Assembly (NCBI RefSeq): GCF_042433055.1
Contig: NZ_JBHLWB010000001.1
Location: forward strand, 186,001-250,000
Direction: 5' to 3'
Source: Gallibacterium trehalosifermentans
GTDB lineage: Bacteria > Pseudomonadota > Gammaproteobacteria > Enterobacterales > Pasteurellaceae
DNA length: 64,000 nucleotides
A program made the translations under genes and the position numbers. The notes beneath the pieces were generated by a model. It did no database searches and had not been told where the DNA came from. It was given only the letters and a program-made list of their open reading frames with translations. This document shows, piece by piece, positions 13,201 to 22,624 of the stretch (positions are counted from its first letter, which is position 1; each line of letters starts with the position of its first letter).

Positions 13201-13611
13201 GAAAGCTATGCACGTTTGGATTACCGTATGGTAAGAAATAATGCGTACGCAGAAAAAGGCGCAGGTATCTTAAACTTACATGCAGACGCAGGAAGTTTTG
13301 AGACGATGACTAGTGAAGTGGGCGTCAAAGTGAAAGTGCAAGTTGCACCAAATCTTTTAGTCGGTGCAAATGCCAATGTTGGTTACAACTTGATGGCAGA
13401 ACCTGCTTCGGTGAGAGCGTCATTCCAAGGTGCTAAAGGTCAATCCTTTGTAACCCAAGGTGCGCAAGAAAACCGTTTATCGACTGGTGCAGGTGTGAGC
13501 GTGGATTATAAACTTTCACCACTTGCGAGCTTGTCTGTCGGTTATGATGTTTCTAGCCGTAAGGGTTCAGTAGAACAAACCCCGAGCGTATCGTTTAAAA
13601 TGGTCTTTTAA
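1221..13611 (+). CDS. Giant phase-variable autotransporter adhesin (type Va), frameshifted OFF at a G8 tract
   Basis: The reading frame starting at 1221 (GGAGATG Shine-Dalgarno) encodes an extended signal peptide region (ESPR, MNKIYRIVWNVAKGAWQCVSE) and a hydrophobic core at about residues 49-69, then stops at 1886. The frame from 1852 to 13611 supplies the rest (3919 codons). The frames join in the G8 tract at 1817-1824: seven or ten G would give one protein of about 4129 residues. The passenger consists of Gly/Thr/Asn-rich beta-strand repeats of the autotransporter-associated type (GTLNKNGNG, LTVNGG, NNGTV motifs). The last 285 or so residues (from about 12749) form a predicted 12-strand beta-barrel ending in aromatic F. 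A role in adhesion or biofilm is inferred from the family. Passenger repeats are described separately. Internal translation from 1852 would lack the signal peptide. Confidence 0.9.
1817..1824 (+). repeat. Poly-G tract (G8) within the adhesin coding sequence, OFF length
   Basis: Eight G follow ATG-like codons of the signal-peptide frame (codons starting at positions divisible by 3). The downstream passenger frame has codons starting one base later, so removing one G or adding two restores one continuous frame reading M-G-G-N-F-I-T-T-D-S into the passenger. As sequenced, translation ends 62 bp after the tract at 1884-1886. Confidence 0.93.
4741..7800 (+). repeat. Large passenger duplications (about 1842 bp, with internal 1290 and 552 bp offsets)
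   Basis: Long near-identical blocks recur inside the adhesin gene. A block containing GCGAACCTCA occurs at 5101, 6391 and 6943 (offsets 1290 and 552 bp), and a block beginning AGCCTGAAAG at 5251 recurs at 7093 (offset 1842 bp, 614 codons) with almost no change over more than 150 bp. All offsets are multiples of three, so duplication kept the frame. Such repeats allow recombination to change passenger length and are prone to assembly collapse. Confidence 0.85.
8722..9477 (+). repeat. Tandem 252-bp (84-codon) repeats in the passenger
   Basis: The sequence TTAACCGTTAATGGCGG starts units at 8722, 8974 and 9226, exactly 252 bp apart. The first two units are almost identical; the third diverges in its second half. 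Each unit encodes one beta-helix module containing ALNGGTTTTPKT and a following DGQGGPNT-like turn. Confidence 0.85.
9481..11020 (+). repeat. Tandem 309-bp (103-codon) repeats in the passenger
   Basis: Units start at 9481, 9790, 10099 and 10408, each 309 bp apart, with a further related unit at 10773 after a 56-bp longer spacing (an added short module). The first three are nearly identical at nucleotide level, which points to recent in-frame expansion. The encoded module carries LTSSGTTTAGTL, DVNITGGEL and LDTNTLKVGN strands. Confidence 0.87.
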
Positions 13612-13636
13612 ACATTAAAGCGTTAATCAATGATGA

Positions 13637-13665
13637 AAATGCCACCAGTAGGTGGCATTTTTATT
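13637..13665 (+). terminator. Rho-independent terminator of the autotransporter gene
   Basis: The stem GCCACC (13641-13646) / GGTGGC (13651-13656) with flanking A/T pairs and an AGTA loop is followed by a T-rich run. It lies 25 bp after the stop codon. Confidence 0.85.
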
Positions 13666-13693
13666 GGATTTAGGTTTCGTCCTAAAGGACGAC
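13666..13693. repeat. Intergenic repeat, copy 1 (TTTAGGTTTCGTCCTAAAGG type)
   Basis: This segment contains TTTAGGTTTCGTCC followed by the inner palindrome TCCTAAAGGA. Related sequence occurs at 13966-14003 and, less well matched, at 50389-50418. It resembles short REP-like repeats. Directly downstream, CTTCATTTTTTTAC (13693-13706) and GTAAAAAAACGAAG (13711-13724) form another near-perfect hairpin. Confidence 0.55.
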
Positions 13694-13742
13694 TTCATTT
13701 TTTTACTCGTGTAAAAAAACGAAGCAAAAAAAGCACGCCCTA

Positions 13743-13869
13743 GTGCCTTGCTAATTCCTTATTTCGTCAAGATTTTTCGAGCGGCAAAAAACTGATATTT
13801 TTCTTCGTAAAACTCAGAAAAATTAGACGTTTTTTGCCTAAAAATCTTTCCTGCATTCGGGCAAGGCAC
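13743..13869. repeat. 127-bp stepped long inverted repeat (MITE- or REP-like)
   Basis: Four nested arm pairs lie in order: GTGCCTTGC 13743-13751 with GCAAGGCAC 13861-13869; AAGATTTTT 13769-13777 with AAAAATCTT 13840-13848; GGCAAAAAAC 13783-13792 with GTTTTTTGCC 13829-13838; ATTTTTCT 13797-13804 with AGAAAAAT 13816-13823. The whole can fold into one long hairpin with small bulges. There is no coding capacity. It could be a miniature mobile element or a repeat-family hairpin. Confidence 0.7.
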
Positions 13870-13965
13870 AAGGGAACCGTGAACATTTATAGCGATTTGA
13901 GTTTAAAACTAAATTTGTTAATAAAATTATCATAATTAATTTTTGCTTTGTTTTTACTTAAATAG

Positions 13966-14003
13966 ATATTTAGGTTCGTCCTTTAGGACAAAACCTAAAT
14001 CTA
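13966..14003. repeat. Intergenic palindromic repeat, copy 2
   Basis: Outer arms TTTAGGTT (13969-13976) and AACCTAAA (13992-13999) enclose an inner TCCT/AGGA palindrome. The sequence is related to copy 1 at 13666. It lies in a 527-bp spacer (13612-14138) that is otherwise explained only by the terminator and the long inverted repeat. Confidence 0.6.
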
Positions 14004-14138
14004 TCAATAATCAAAAAACTTACTTATAACCTCACTAACAAACTCAAGGTATCTTTAAATGATCACTTTTAGTTACTGAAAAATGGTGGTAGTTTTGCTA
14101 GAATTTAGCAAATTTTGTAGATGAACAAAGGAATTGAT

Positions 14139-14987
14139 ATGCAACAAATTATTGAGGTGAATACACAAAATTTGCCTGAAGTGTTAGAAATGGGGAAAAC
14201 ACAGCCATTAGTCTTTGTATTTTATGCCACGACAGACAGTAGTTCACAAAATTTTATTACTGGATTAGAACGATTAACTACACAATATCCTAATCAATTT
14301 ATTCTCGCTAAAGTGAATTGCGAAACTGAACCAATGATTGCAGCACAATTCAGAATTCAAGCATTACCAACCACCTATTTATTTAAAGATGGCGCACCTA
14401 TTGATGGCTTTCAAGGCGAGTTACCAGAACAAGAGTTACAGCAACGTTTAAGCGTTATTTTACCAAAAGAAGATGAAATCAAATTTAATCAAGCATTAGA
14501 TTATTTAGCTGTCGAGAATTACGAACAAGCATTACCTCTGTTAAAAGAGGCGTGGGAACTTTCTGATAAGAAAAATAGTGATGTCGCCTTACTTTATGCT
14601 GAAACCTATATTGCGATGAAGAAAGTTGAACCTGCGCAGGAGATTTTAAAACAGATTCCATTGCAGGATCGTGATAGTCGTTGGCAAGGGCTACAATCAC
14701 AAATTGAGTTATTAATCCAAGCGGCAGATACGCCAGAAATTCAACAATTACAGCAAGATTATCAACGTAATCCAACCCCAGAAATTGCGATAAAATTAGC
14801 AGTACAATTACATCAAGCGAACCGAAATGAAGAGGCGTTAAATTTATTATTGGCGATTTTACAAAAAGATCTCAATGCTGAAGAGGGAGAGGTAAAACGT
14901 CAGTATCTTGCGATTTTGTCGGCAATGGGGAATAGCGATCCATTAACGAATAAATATCGCCGTTTCGTCTATTCATTGCTTTATTAA
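14139..14987 (+). CDS. cnoX: Chaperedoxin CnoX (YbbN), thioredoxin fold plus TPR-like C-terminus, lacking active-site cysteines
   Basis: CnoX proteins combine a thioredoxin domain (here residues 1-105) with a helical TPR-like tail (115-282) and act as holdases that pass clients to GroEL/ES. The start at 14139 (MQQIIEV) is preferred over 14121 because AAAGGA sits at 14125-14130. The length is 282 residues, close to E. coli YbbN. Where thioredoxins have CxxC the sequence reads DSSSQNF, so there is no redox cysteine; E. coli has SxxC. The cis-proline region (ALPTTYLFKDG) is intact. It lies 42 bp upstream of trxB on the same strand and is probably cotranscribed. The fold assignment is firm; redox inactivity is inferred from the missing cysteines. 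Confidence 0.88.
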   Translation: MQQIIEVNTQNLPEVLEMGKTQPLVFVFYATTDSSSQNFITGLERLTTQYPNQFILAKVNCETEPMIAAQFRIQALPTTYLFKDGAPIDGFQGELPEQELQQRLSVILPKEDEIKFNQALDYLAVENYEQALPLLKEAWELSDKKNSDVALLYAETYIAMKKVEPAQEILKQIPLQDRDSRWQGLQSQIELLIQAADTPEIQQLQQDYQRNPTPEIAIKLAVQLHQANRNEEALNLLLAILQKDLNAEEGEVKRQYLAILSAMGNSDPLTNKYRRFVYSLLY

Positions 14988-15008
14988 GTTGTGAAGCAGA
15001 ATAAATAA

Positions 15009-15992
<984 letters not shown>

Positions 15993-16007
15993 TATTTTTT
16001 ATTTATT

Positions 16008-16034
16008 CCCCCTCATTATTGAGGGGATTTTATT
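16008..16034 (+). terminator. Rho-independent terminator after trxB
   Basis: CCCCTCA pairs with TGAGGGG across a 4-base TTAT loop, followed by ATTTTATT. It lies just ahead of cydD and may only attenuate readthrough. Confidence 0.75.
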
Positions 16035-16058
16035 GTATTTTTCTCGATTTTTTAGGTT

Positions 16059-17813
16059 ATGGATAAATCTCGCCAGAAACAGCTGCAAACTTGGCTTAGA
16101 CAGCAAAGTCAAATCATTAAAAAACCGCTTAAACTCAATCTGCTTTTTGCGATTATTTCGACCATTTTATTAGTTGTGCAAACGTGGTTATTAGCTTCGT
16201 TGTTGCATAATCTTATTATTGTTGGTGTACCACGAGAGCAGTTATGGGAAAGTTTTCTCGCCTTACCCTTGATTTTTGCAATACGAGCAGGGCTGTTATA
16301 TGCACGAGAAAAAGTAGGATTTTATAGTGGTAAGCTATTACGCCAACATCTACGCCAGCAAATTTTGCATAAATTAGAACAAGTTGGTCCAGCAACATTA
16401 GCTTATCGCCCAGTGGGTAGCTGGGCAACGTTGGCATTGGAACAAGTCGAGAATTTGCATAATTTTTATGCACGCTATTTACCACAACAATATTTATCTG
16501 GGATTGCACCATTAATTTTATTAATTGCGATTTTTCCGATTAATTGGGTGGCGGGATTAATTTTATTATTAACAGCACCTTTAATTCCGCTATTTATGAT
16601 CTTGGTTGGTATCAAAGCCTCTGAAGCAAATCAACGGAATATCAATATGTTAGCACGCTTAAGTGGGCAATTTTTGGACCGTTTACAAGGATTAGAGAAT
16701 TTACGCATTTTTAATCGTACCAAAGAACAAACAGAACAAATTGCAGAACGTAGTGAGGATTTTCGTGAAACAACAATGGAGGTGTTAAAAGTTGCCTTTC
16801 TTTCTTCGTCGGTATTGGAATTTTTTACGTCCATTTCGATTGCGTTAACTGCGGTTTATTTTGGTTTTAGTTATTTAGGACAGATTAATTTTGGGGGATA
16901 TGCGACTAGCGTTACCTTATTTTCTGGTTTTTTCTGTTTAATTTTAGCTCCAGAGTTTTATCAACCATTGCGTGATCTTGGAACCTACTATCACGATAAA
17001 GCAGCAGCAGTAGGCGCAGCGGAAACGATTGAGGAATTTCTTACTCAAGATTTTTTAATTGCTCAACAAGGTGAGCAGGAATTGAATACAGATGCAATTC
17101 AGTTGCAAGCAGATCAATTAGTGGTGTTATCGCCAAAAGGTGTTCCACTGACTAAACCACTTAATTTTGTGATTAATGCAGGAGAGAATGTTGCTTTAGT
17201 TGGGCAAAGTGGTGCGGGTAAGACGTCATTAATGAATGTGTTACTCGGATTTCTACCCTATCAAGGGAGTTTGCGGGTCAATGGTATTGAGTTAAATCAG
17301 CTTAATGTAACATCGTGGCGTAATAAATTGGCGTGGGTCGGGCAGAATCCGTTTTTGTTACAAGGATCGATTCGTGAGAATTTACGCTTAGCTAATCCAC
17401 AGGCAACGGAAGAACAGCTAAAATCTGCTTTGACGCAAGCCTATGTTACAGAATTGATTCCTTTACTAGACAAAGTGCTACAAGATGGCGGTTTAGGGGT
17501 GTCCGTAGGGCAAGCTCAACGATTGGCAGTGGCGAGAGCATTACTAAAAATAGAAACACCGTTACTGCTATTAGATGAGCCAACAGCTAGTTTAGATGCA
17601 CGTTCAGAAAATCAAGTATTGGCAAGTTTACAGCAAATGAGTCAGGGTAAAACAACCTTAATGATTACACATCGAATTGAAGATCTGAAACAGTCAGATC
17701 GAATTTTAGTGATGCAAGCAGGGGAAATTGTGCAACAAGGCACCTTTAGCGAACTGCAACATCAAGGCTATTTTGCCGATCTATTAGCACAACGTGAAAC
17801 CGTTCTTAACTAA
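16059..17813 (+). CDS. cydD: ABC transporter CydD, glutathione/L-cysteine exporter subunit
   Basis: CydD pairs with CydC to form the heterodimeric inner-membrane exporter of cysteine and glutathione that is needed for cytochrome bd assembly. Residues 25-310 carry six predicted membrane segments. The nucleotide-binding domain follows, with Walker A GQSGAGKTS starting near residue 382, a CydD-type signature VSVGQAQR and Walker B LLLLDEP. Its 584 residues match the family. The ribosome binding site is weak (TTTTAGG). The stop codon TAA overlaps the ribosome binding site of cydC, so the two are translationally linked. Confidence 0.96.
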   Translation: MDKSRQKQLQTWLRQQSQIIKKPLKLNLLFAIISTILLVVQTWLLASLLHNLIIVGVPREQLWESFLALPLIFAIRAGLLYAREKVGFYSGKLLRQHLRQQILHKLEQVGPATLAYRPVGSWATLALEQVENLHNFYARYLPQQYLSGIAPLILLIAIFPINWVAGLILLLTAPLIPLFMILVGIKASEANQRNINMLARLSGQFLDRLQGLENLRIFNRTKEQTEQIAERSEDFRETTMEVLKVAFLSSSVLEFFTSISIALTAVYFGFSYLGQINFGGYATSVTLFSGFFCLILAPEFYQPLRDLGTYYHDKAAAVGAAETIEEFLTQDFLIAQQGEQELNTDAIQLQADQLVVLSPKGVPLTKPLNFVINAGENVALVGQSGAGKTSLMNVLLGFLPYQGSLRVNGIELNQLNVTSWRNKLAWVGQNPFLLQGSIRENLRLANPQATEEQLKSALTQAYVTELIPLLDKVLQDGGLGVSVGQAQRLAVARALLKIETPLLLLDEPTASLDARSENQVLASLQQMSQGKTTLMITHRIEDLKQSDRILVMQAGEIVQQGTFSELQHQGYFADLLAQRETVLN

Positions 17814-17823
17814 GGATAATTTA

Positions 17824-19557
17824 ATGCGTTCATTACTTCCTTTTTTTGCAATGTTTAAACATTCCCCAAGTCGTCTATTATTGGGAATTGTGCTAATGCT
17901 GACAGGACTGGCGGCGAGCATTGGCTTATTAACGCTTTCAGGCTGGTTTTTAGCAGCGTCGGCATTAGCTGGGGTATCGATTCTATTTAATTTCTTTTAT
18001 CCTTCTGCAGGCGTACGAGGATTGGCGATTGGCAGAACGGCAGCACGTTATTTTGAAAAGGTTGTTACGCATGATGTAACCTTTGAAATTTTAGCGAAAC
18101 TACGGGTGATGGTGTTTGCTAAAATTATTCCGTTAAGCCCAGCGGTACTAAGCCGTTATCGTAATAGTGAGTTGTTAAATCGCTTGGTTGCAGATGTGGA
18201 TACATTAGATACGCTGTATCTGCGGTTATTTGCACCATTTGTGAGCGCAATTTGTATGATCATTTTTATTGGCATTGGGATCAGTTTTCTTGATGTTAAA
18301 ATTGCGTGGTTTATTGCAGGCAGCTTGCTCTTTTTATTATGTGTGATTCCCACAGTATTTTATCGCTTGGGGCAAAAATTTGGCGCAACATTAACAGCAA
18401 ATCGAGCAAAATATCGTAGCCAATTTGTGGAATATATCCAAGCACAAGCGGAATTATTGTTGTTTAATGCGACCGATCGGGTTACACAACAATTACAACA
18501 AACCGAACAGGTATGGCTGCAAGGACAACAACGAGAAGCGCAACTTGCGGGGCTATCTAGTGCGATTTTGTTATTTGTGAATGGAGTAATTGTAGTGGTT
18601 ACTTTGTGGTTAGCCGCTGCAACACCTATGGGTGAGGGGGATTTTAAATTTGCTTTAATCGCCTTAGTAACGTTTGCTGCGTTAGCGTCATTTGAAATTT
18701 TAATGCCGATTGGTGCCGCCTTTTTGCATTTAGGACAAGTGATTGCTTCGGCAGAACGCGTAACAGAGATTATTTCCCAACAACCTTTGGTGAAATTTGA
18801 TGGAACAGTAACTGAGTTTGTGCCACACGAGAAGTTGATTCAATTTGAGCATCTTTCTTTTGCTTATCCAGATATGCCAGAAAAAGCGTTAGATGATGTT
18901 AGTTTTTCGCTTGCTAGACAGCAAAAAATCGCTATTTTGGGGAAAACTGGCAGTGGTAAATCGACCTTATTACAACTGCTCATTCGCAACTACTTACCAA
19001 CGCAAGGTGATATTTTGTTAGCTGGTAAGCCGATAGCAGAATATAGTGAAGCAACGTTACGAGAGCAGATGATTTTATTAACGCAACGTGTACATATTTT
19101 TAGCGATACCTTGCGTGAGAATTTATTATTGGCTAATCCAACGGCGACTGATGAACAACTTGTGGAATTATTGACGAAAGTTGGATTAGGTTATTTATTA
19201 GCGCAAGAACAAGGATTGGAAACGTGGTTAGGTGATGGGGGACGCACCTTATCAGGTGGTGAACAACGCCGTTTGGGTATTGCTCGCGTGTTATTATCAC
19301 CTGCTTCGATCATTTTATTAGATGAACCAACTGAGGGGCTAGATCGAGAAACCGAACGGCAAGTGTTAGCATTATTGCTTGACTATTGCCAAGATAAAAC
19401 GGTTATTATGGTTACCCATCGTTTAACAGGATTATCTCAGTTTGATCAGGTGATCGTGATGGATAATGCCAAACTGGTGGAGCAAGGCGATTTTACGCAG
19501 TTATCAAAAATGGCAGATTCCTTGCTATTTAAATTGGTTAATCGTATTGCGTCTTAA
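17824..19557 (+). CDS. cydC: ABC transporter CydC, glutathione/L-cysteine exporter subunit
   Basis: This is the partner subunit of CydD. Start ATG 17824 is chosen because TAAGGA lies at 17811-17816; an upstream in-frame GTG at 17794 has no ribosome binding site. The order is a six-helix transmembrane domain (residues 15-310), Walker A GKTGSGKST from residue 373, the canonical signature LSGGEQRR, Walker B IILLDEPT and the switch His in VTHRL. The length is 577 residues. It forms an operon with cydD. Confidence 0.96.
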   Translation: MRSLLPFFAMFKHSPSRLLLGIVLMLTGLAASIGLLTLSGWFLAASALAGVSILFNFFYPSAGVRGLAIGRTAARYFEKVVTHDVTFEILAKLRVMVFAKIIPLSPAVLSRYRNSELLNRLVADVDTLDTLYLRLFAPFVSAICMIIFIGIGISFLDVKIAWFIAGSLLFLLCVIPTVFYRLGQKFGATLTANRAKYRSQFVEYIQAQAELLLFNATDRVTQQLQQTEQVWLQGQQREAQLAGLSSAILLFVNGVIVVVTLWLAAATPMGEGDFKFALIALVTFAALASFEILMPIGAAFLHLGQVIASAERVTEIISQQPLVKFDGTVTEFVPHEKLIQFEHLSFAYPDMPEKALDDVSFSLARQQKIAILGKTGSGKSTLLQLLIRNYLPTQGDILLAGKPIAEYSEATLREQMILLTQRVHIFSDTLRENLLLANPTATDEQLVELLTKVGLGYLLAQEQGLETWLGDGGRTLSGGEQRRLGIARVLLSPASIILLDEPTEGLDRETERQVLALLLDYCQDKTVIMVTHRLTGLSQFDQVIVMDNAKLVEQGDFTQLSKMADSLLFKLVNRIAS

Positions 19558-19660
19558 TCTGAGTTGAATGGCTGAAGTCTGGTGGCTATTCAACGCTTGT
19601 AAAATGGCAATCAAGCGTATTTTTAGGGGAGTAATTGACGTTAAAAGGATATTCCTCTGA

Positions 19661-20128
19661 TTAATTTTCAGCTTGATAGCCATTGTCAGTTAGCGTTGGG
19701 TGAGCCGCTGCTTGTTTAGCTAATTGATCACATAATTCATTTTCTAGATGCCCAGCGTGTCCTTTTACCCACTGCCAATGAATATGGTGAACTTGAACAG
19801 CCTGATCTAATGCTATCCATAAATCTTGATTTTTGACGGTTTTTTTCTGGCTTGTTTGCCACTGATTACGTTTCCATTGGCTGATCCATTCAGTTATCCC
19901 TTTGCGTAAATATTGGCTATCACTGTATAGCGTGATGTCGCACGGTTCTTTGAGCGCATTTAATGCAGTAATGGCAGCCAATAGTTCCATACGATTATTG
20001 GTTGTGAGGTGATAGCCTGCAGAGATCTTTTTTTGATGCTGTTTATAGCGCAAGACAATACCAATCCCGCCAGCACCAGGGTTTCCTAAACAAGAGCCAT
20101 CAGTAAAAATCTCAATTTTTTTTCGCAT
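19661..20128 (-). CDS. rnhA: Ribonuclease HI
   Basis: It cleaves the RNA strand of RNA:DNA hybrids. All four metal-binding residues of E. coli RNase HI are conserved at the same numbers: D10, E48, D70 and D134, with catalytic H124. The 155-residue length is identical to E. coli. The gene is divergent from dnaQ with a 66-bp shared promoter region, which is the classical gammaproteobacterial arrangement. Confidence 0.97.
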   Translation of the reverse strand: MRKKIEIFTDGSCLGNPGAGGIGIVLRYKQHQKKISAGYHLTTNNRMELLAAITALNALKEPCDITLYSDSQYLRKGITEWISQWKRNQWQTSQKKTVKNQDLWIALDQAVQVHHIHWQWVKGHAGHLENELCDQLAKQAAAHPTLTDNGYQAEN

Positions 20129-20194
20129 AATAGTATCTGAATTGTTAAAATAGGCGGAATTATAGAGAATTCATTAAGAAAAGAAAAATAAAGT

Positions 20195-20962
20195 ATGCAA
20201 ATTGATGAGAATAGAATAGTTGTTCTTGATACAGAAACAACGGGAATGAGTGGTGGAAGTGAGCCACAAATTGGACATCGTATTATTGAAATTGGGGCAG
20301 TAGAATTATTAAATCGACGCCATACAGGGCGCAATTTTCATGTTTATCTACAACCTGATCGTGAAGTTGATCCTGCAGCAATAGAAGTTCATGGTATCAC
20401 GAATGAGTTTTTAGCAGATAAGCCACGCTTTGCCGAGATTGAGCAAGAGTTTATTGAATTTATCAAAGGTGCAGAATTGGTGATTCATAATGCGCCGTTT
20501 GATGTGGCATTTATTAACCAAGAATTTACTTTATTAAAGCAAAAAATAACAACTGATGATCTCTGTAAAGTAACGGACTCACTCAAGGTTGCTCGTCAGA
20601 TGTATCCAGGAAAGAAAAACTCGTTAGATGTGCTTTGTGGGCGTTTAGGTATTGATAATAGCCGAAGAACATTGCATGGCGCATTACTTGATGCTGAAAT
20701 TTTGGCGGATGTTTATTTAGCGATGACGGGGGGGCAAGTAAGTTTACAACTAGAAGTTGATCCTACTCCCTCCACTGTAGCAACAGCAGATCAACTCATT
20801 GAACAAGAATATAACGTGGCATCAGCAAAAAGAAAATTAACGGTTTTAATGCCAACAGCAGATGAGTTAGCCGCGCATCAGAAATATTTAGAGATGATTA
20901 ATAAAAAAAGCGGTAATCAATGCTTATGGGAGAAAACGCTCGATAACACACTTCAATCTTAG
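20195..20962 (+). CDS. dnaQ: DNA polymerase III epsilon subunit (3'-5' proofreading exonuclease)
   Basis: This is the proofreading exonuclease of the replicative polymerase. The DEDDh residues are D12, E14, D103, H161 and D166, spaced as in E. coli. A flexible linker and a C-terminal segment for the alpha subunit follow (residues 185-255, including the polymerase-binding tail). The 255-residue length fits. A G7 run at 20728-20734 encodes TGGQ in frame and is not obviously a switch. Confidence 0.97.
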   Translation: MQIDENRIVVLDTETTGMSGGSEPQIGHRIIEIGAVELLNRRHTGRNFHVYLQPDREVDPAAIEVHGITNEFLADKPRFAEIEQEFIEFIKGAELVIHNAPFDVAFINQEFTLLKQKITTDDLCKVTDSLKVARQMYPGKKNSLDVLCGRLGIDNSRRTLHGALLDAEILADVYLAMTGGQVSLQLEVDPTPSTVATADQLIEQEYNVASAKRKLTVLMPTADELAAHQKYLEMINKKSGNQCLWEKTLDNTLQS

Positions 20963-21066
20963 CCAATCGCCACTTGCATTCCGCACAGTGGCTGATTAAA
21001 ATTCATGCCCCATTATTTATGCCTTTGATGGCATAACCTGACCTGAGATCAGAACAAGAGAGAATT

Positions 21067-22452
21067 ATGACAACAAAAATTGATCACAAGCCTGAACTGC
21101 TTTCGCCAGCAGGTTCATTAAAAAATATGCGCTATGCCTTTGCCTATGGCGCAGATGCTGTTTATGCGGGGCAACCTCGCTATAGTTTACGTGTACGAAA
21201 TAATGAGTTTAATCATGCTAATCTGAAAATTGGCATTGATGAAGCTCACGCTTTAGGTAAGAAATTTTATGTGGTGGTGAATATTGCACCTCATAACTCA
21301 AAGCTAAAAACATTTATCAAAGATCTTACGCCAGTCATAGAAATGGGACCAGACGCGTTGATTATGTCTGATCCTGGTTTAATTATGTTAGTGCGAGAAC
21401 ATTTCCCAACCATGCCGATTCACTTATCGGTACAAGCGAATGCTGTCAACTGGGCAAGTGTAAAATTTTGGCATCAAATGGGATTGACCCGAGTCATTTT
21501 ATCGCGTGAATTATCGTTAGATGAAATCGCCGAAATCCGCCGTCAAGTACCTGATATGGAAATTGAAGTGTTTGTACATGGTGCGTTATGTATGGCGTAT
21601 TCAGGACGCTGTTTATTGTCAGGTTATATTAATAAACGCGATCCAAACCAAGGTACTTGTACGAATGCGTGCCGTTGGGAATATCAAGTGAAAGAAGGGC
21701 AAGAAGATGAGATTGGCAATATTGTTGATAGCAATGAGTTGATTCCAATTAAAAATGTTGCGCCGACATTAGGAGAGGGAGCAACAACAGATAAAGTCTT
21801 TTTATTGACTGAAAGTCAACGCCCAGACGAACAAATGCAAGCATTTGAAGATGAGCATGGCACCTATATTATGAACTCAAAGGATCTACGGGCAGTACAA
21901 CACGTAGAAACGTTAGCCAATATGGGGGTACACTCACTCAAAATAGAAGGAAGAACAAAATCTTTCTATTATTGTGCCAGAACGGCACAGGTTTATCGCA
22001 AAGCGATTGATGATGCAGCAGCAGGAAAACCGTTTGATGAACACTTATTAACAACTTTAGAGTCATTGGCTCATCGTGGCTATACCGAGGGCTTCCTACG
22101 GCGTCATACACATGATGAATATCAAAATTATGATTACGGTTATTCAATTTCAGCCCGTCAGCAATTTGTTGGTGAGTTTACAGGGGTTCGTCGCAATGGT
22201 ATGGCAGAAGTTGCTGTAAAAAATAAATTCCTATTAGGCGATGAAGTGGAGATGATGACGCCAAATGGTAACATTATTTTTACAATTAAAGCGATGTTTA
22301 ATCGTAAAGGTGAAGCTGTGGACGCCGCTTTAGGAGATGGGCATTTTGTACTGATACCAATACCAGAAGACGTTCAATTAGAGTATGCGCTATTGATGCG
22401 AAATCTAGTAGATGCAGATACCCGCAACCCACATGGAGAGAAGAAAAGTTAA
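21067..22452 (+). CDS. trhP: tRNA hydroxylation protein TrhP (U32 peptidase family, YegQ)
   Basis: U32-family TrhP (YegQ) is needed for the prephenate-dependent route to 5-hydroxyuridine at tRNA position 34. The sequence opens with PELLSPAGSLKNMRYAFAYGADAVYAG, which is diagnostic for the family, and carries the conserved Cys-rich motif region CMAYSGRCLLSGY...CTNACRW (residues about 177-203). The 461-residue length matches. AAGAGAG (21056-21062) is the ribosome binding site. It appears monocistronic with its own terminator. Confidence 0.94.
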   Translation: MTTKIDHKPELLSPAGSLKNMRYAFAYGADAVYAGQPRYSLRVRNNEFNHANLKIGIDEAHALGKKFYVVVNIAPHNSKLKTFIKDLTPVIEMGPDALIMSDPGLIMLVREHFPTMPIHLSVQANAVNWASVKFWHQMGLTRVILSRELSLDEIAEIRRQVPDMEIEVFVHGALCMAYSGRCLLSGYINKRDPNQGTCTNACRWEYQVKEGQEDEIGNIVDSNELIPIKNVAPTLGEGATTDKVFLLTESQRPDEQMQAFEDEHGTYIMNSKDLRAVQHVETLANMGVHSLKIEGRTKSFYYCARTAQVYRKAIDDAAAGKPFDEHLLTTLESLAHRGYTEGFLRRHTHDEYQNYDYGYSISARQQFVGEFTGVRRNGMAEVAVKNKFLLGDEVEMMTPNGNIIFTIKAMFNRKGEAVDAALGDGHFVLIPIPEDVQLEYALLMRNLVDADTRNPHGEKKS

Positions 22453-22536
22453 AAAAATATTAAAAATGTTATTGCGTTATAACATTTAGATGATTATAAT
22501 CCTATCCATACCCTAAAATATGACTCCAAATGTTTG

Positions 22537-22571
22537 CCCCTCTATTTTTCCCGAATAGAGGGGATTTTTTT
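22537..22571 (+). terminator. Rho-independent terminator after trhP
   Basis: CCCCTCTAT pairs with ATAGAGGGG, followed by ATTTTTTTG. It sits between trhP and the convergent O-antigen ligase gene. Confidence 0.88.
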
Positions 22572-22624
22572 GTTTATTGATTTTCAATTTTAATCTCTAT
22601 TTCCCACGCATTTATAGAGTTTGG

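Noticed and set aside
20728..20734. G7 run in dnaQ as a phase-variation tract
   Set aside because: It is short, in frame in an essential gene and encodes plain TGGQ.
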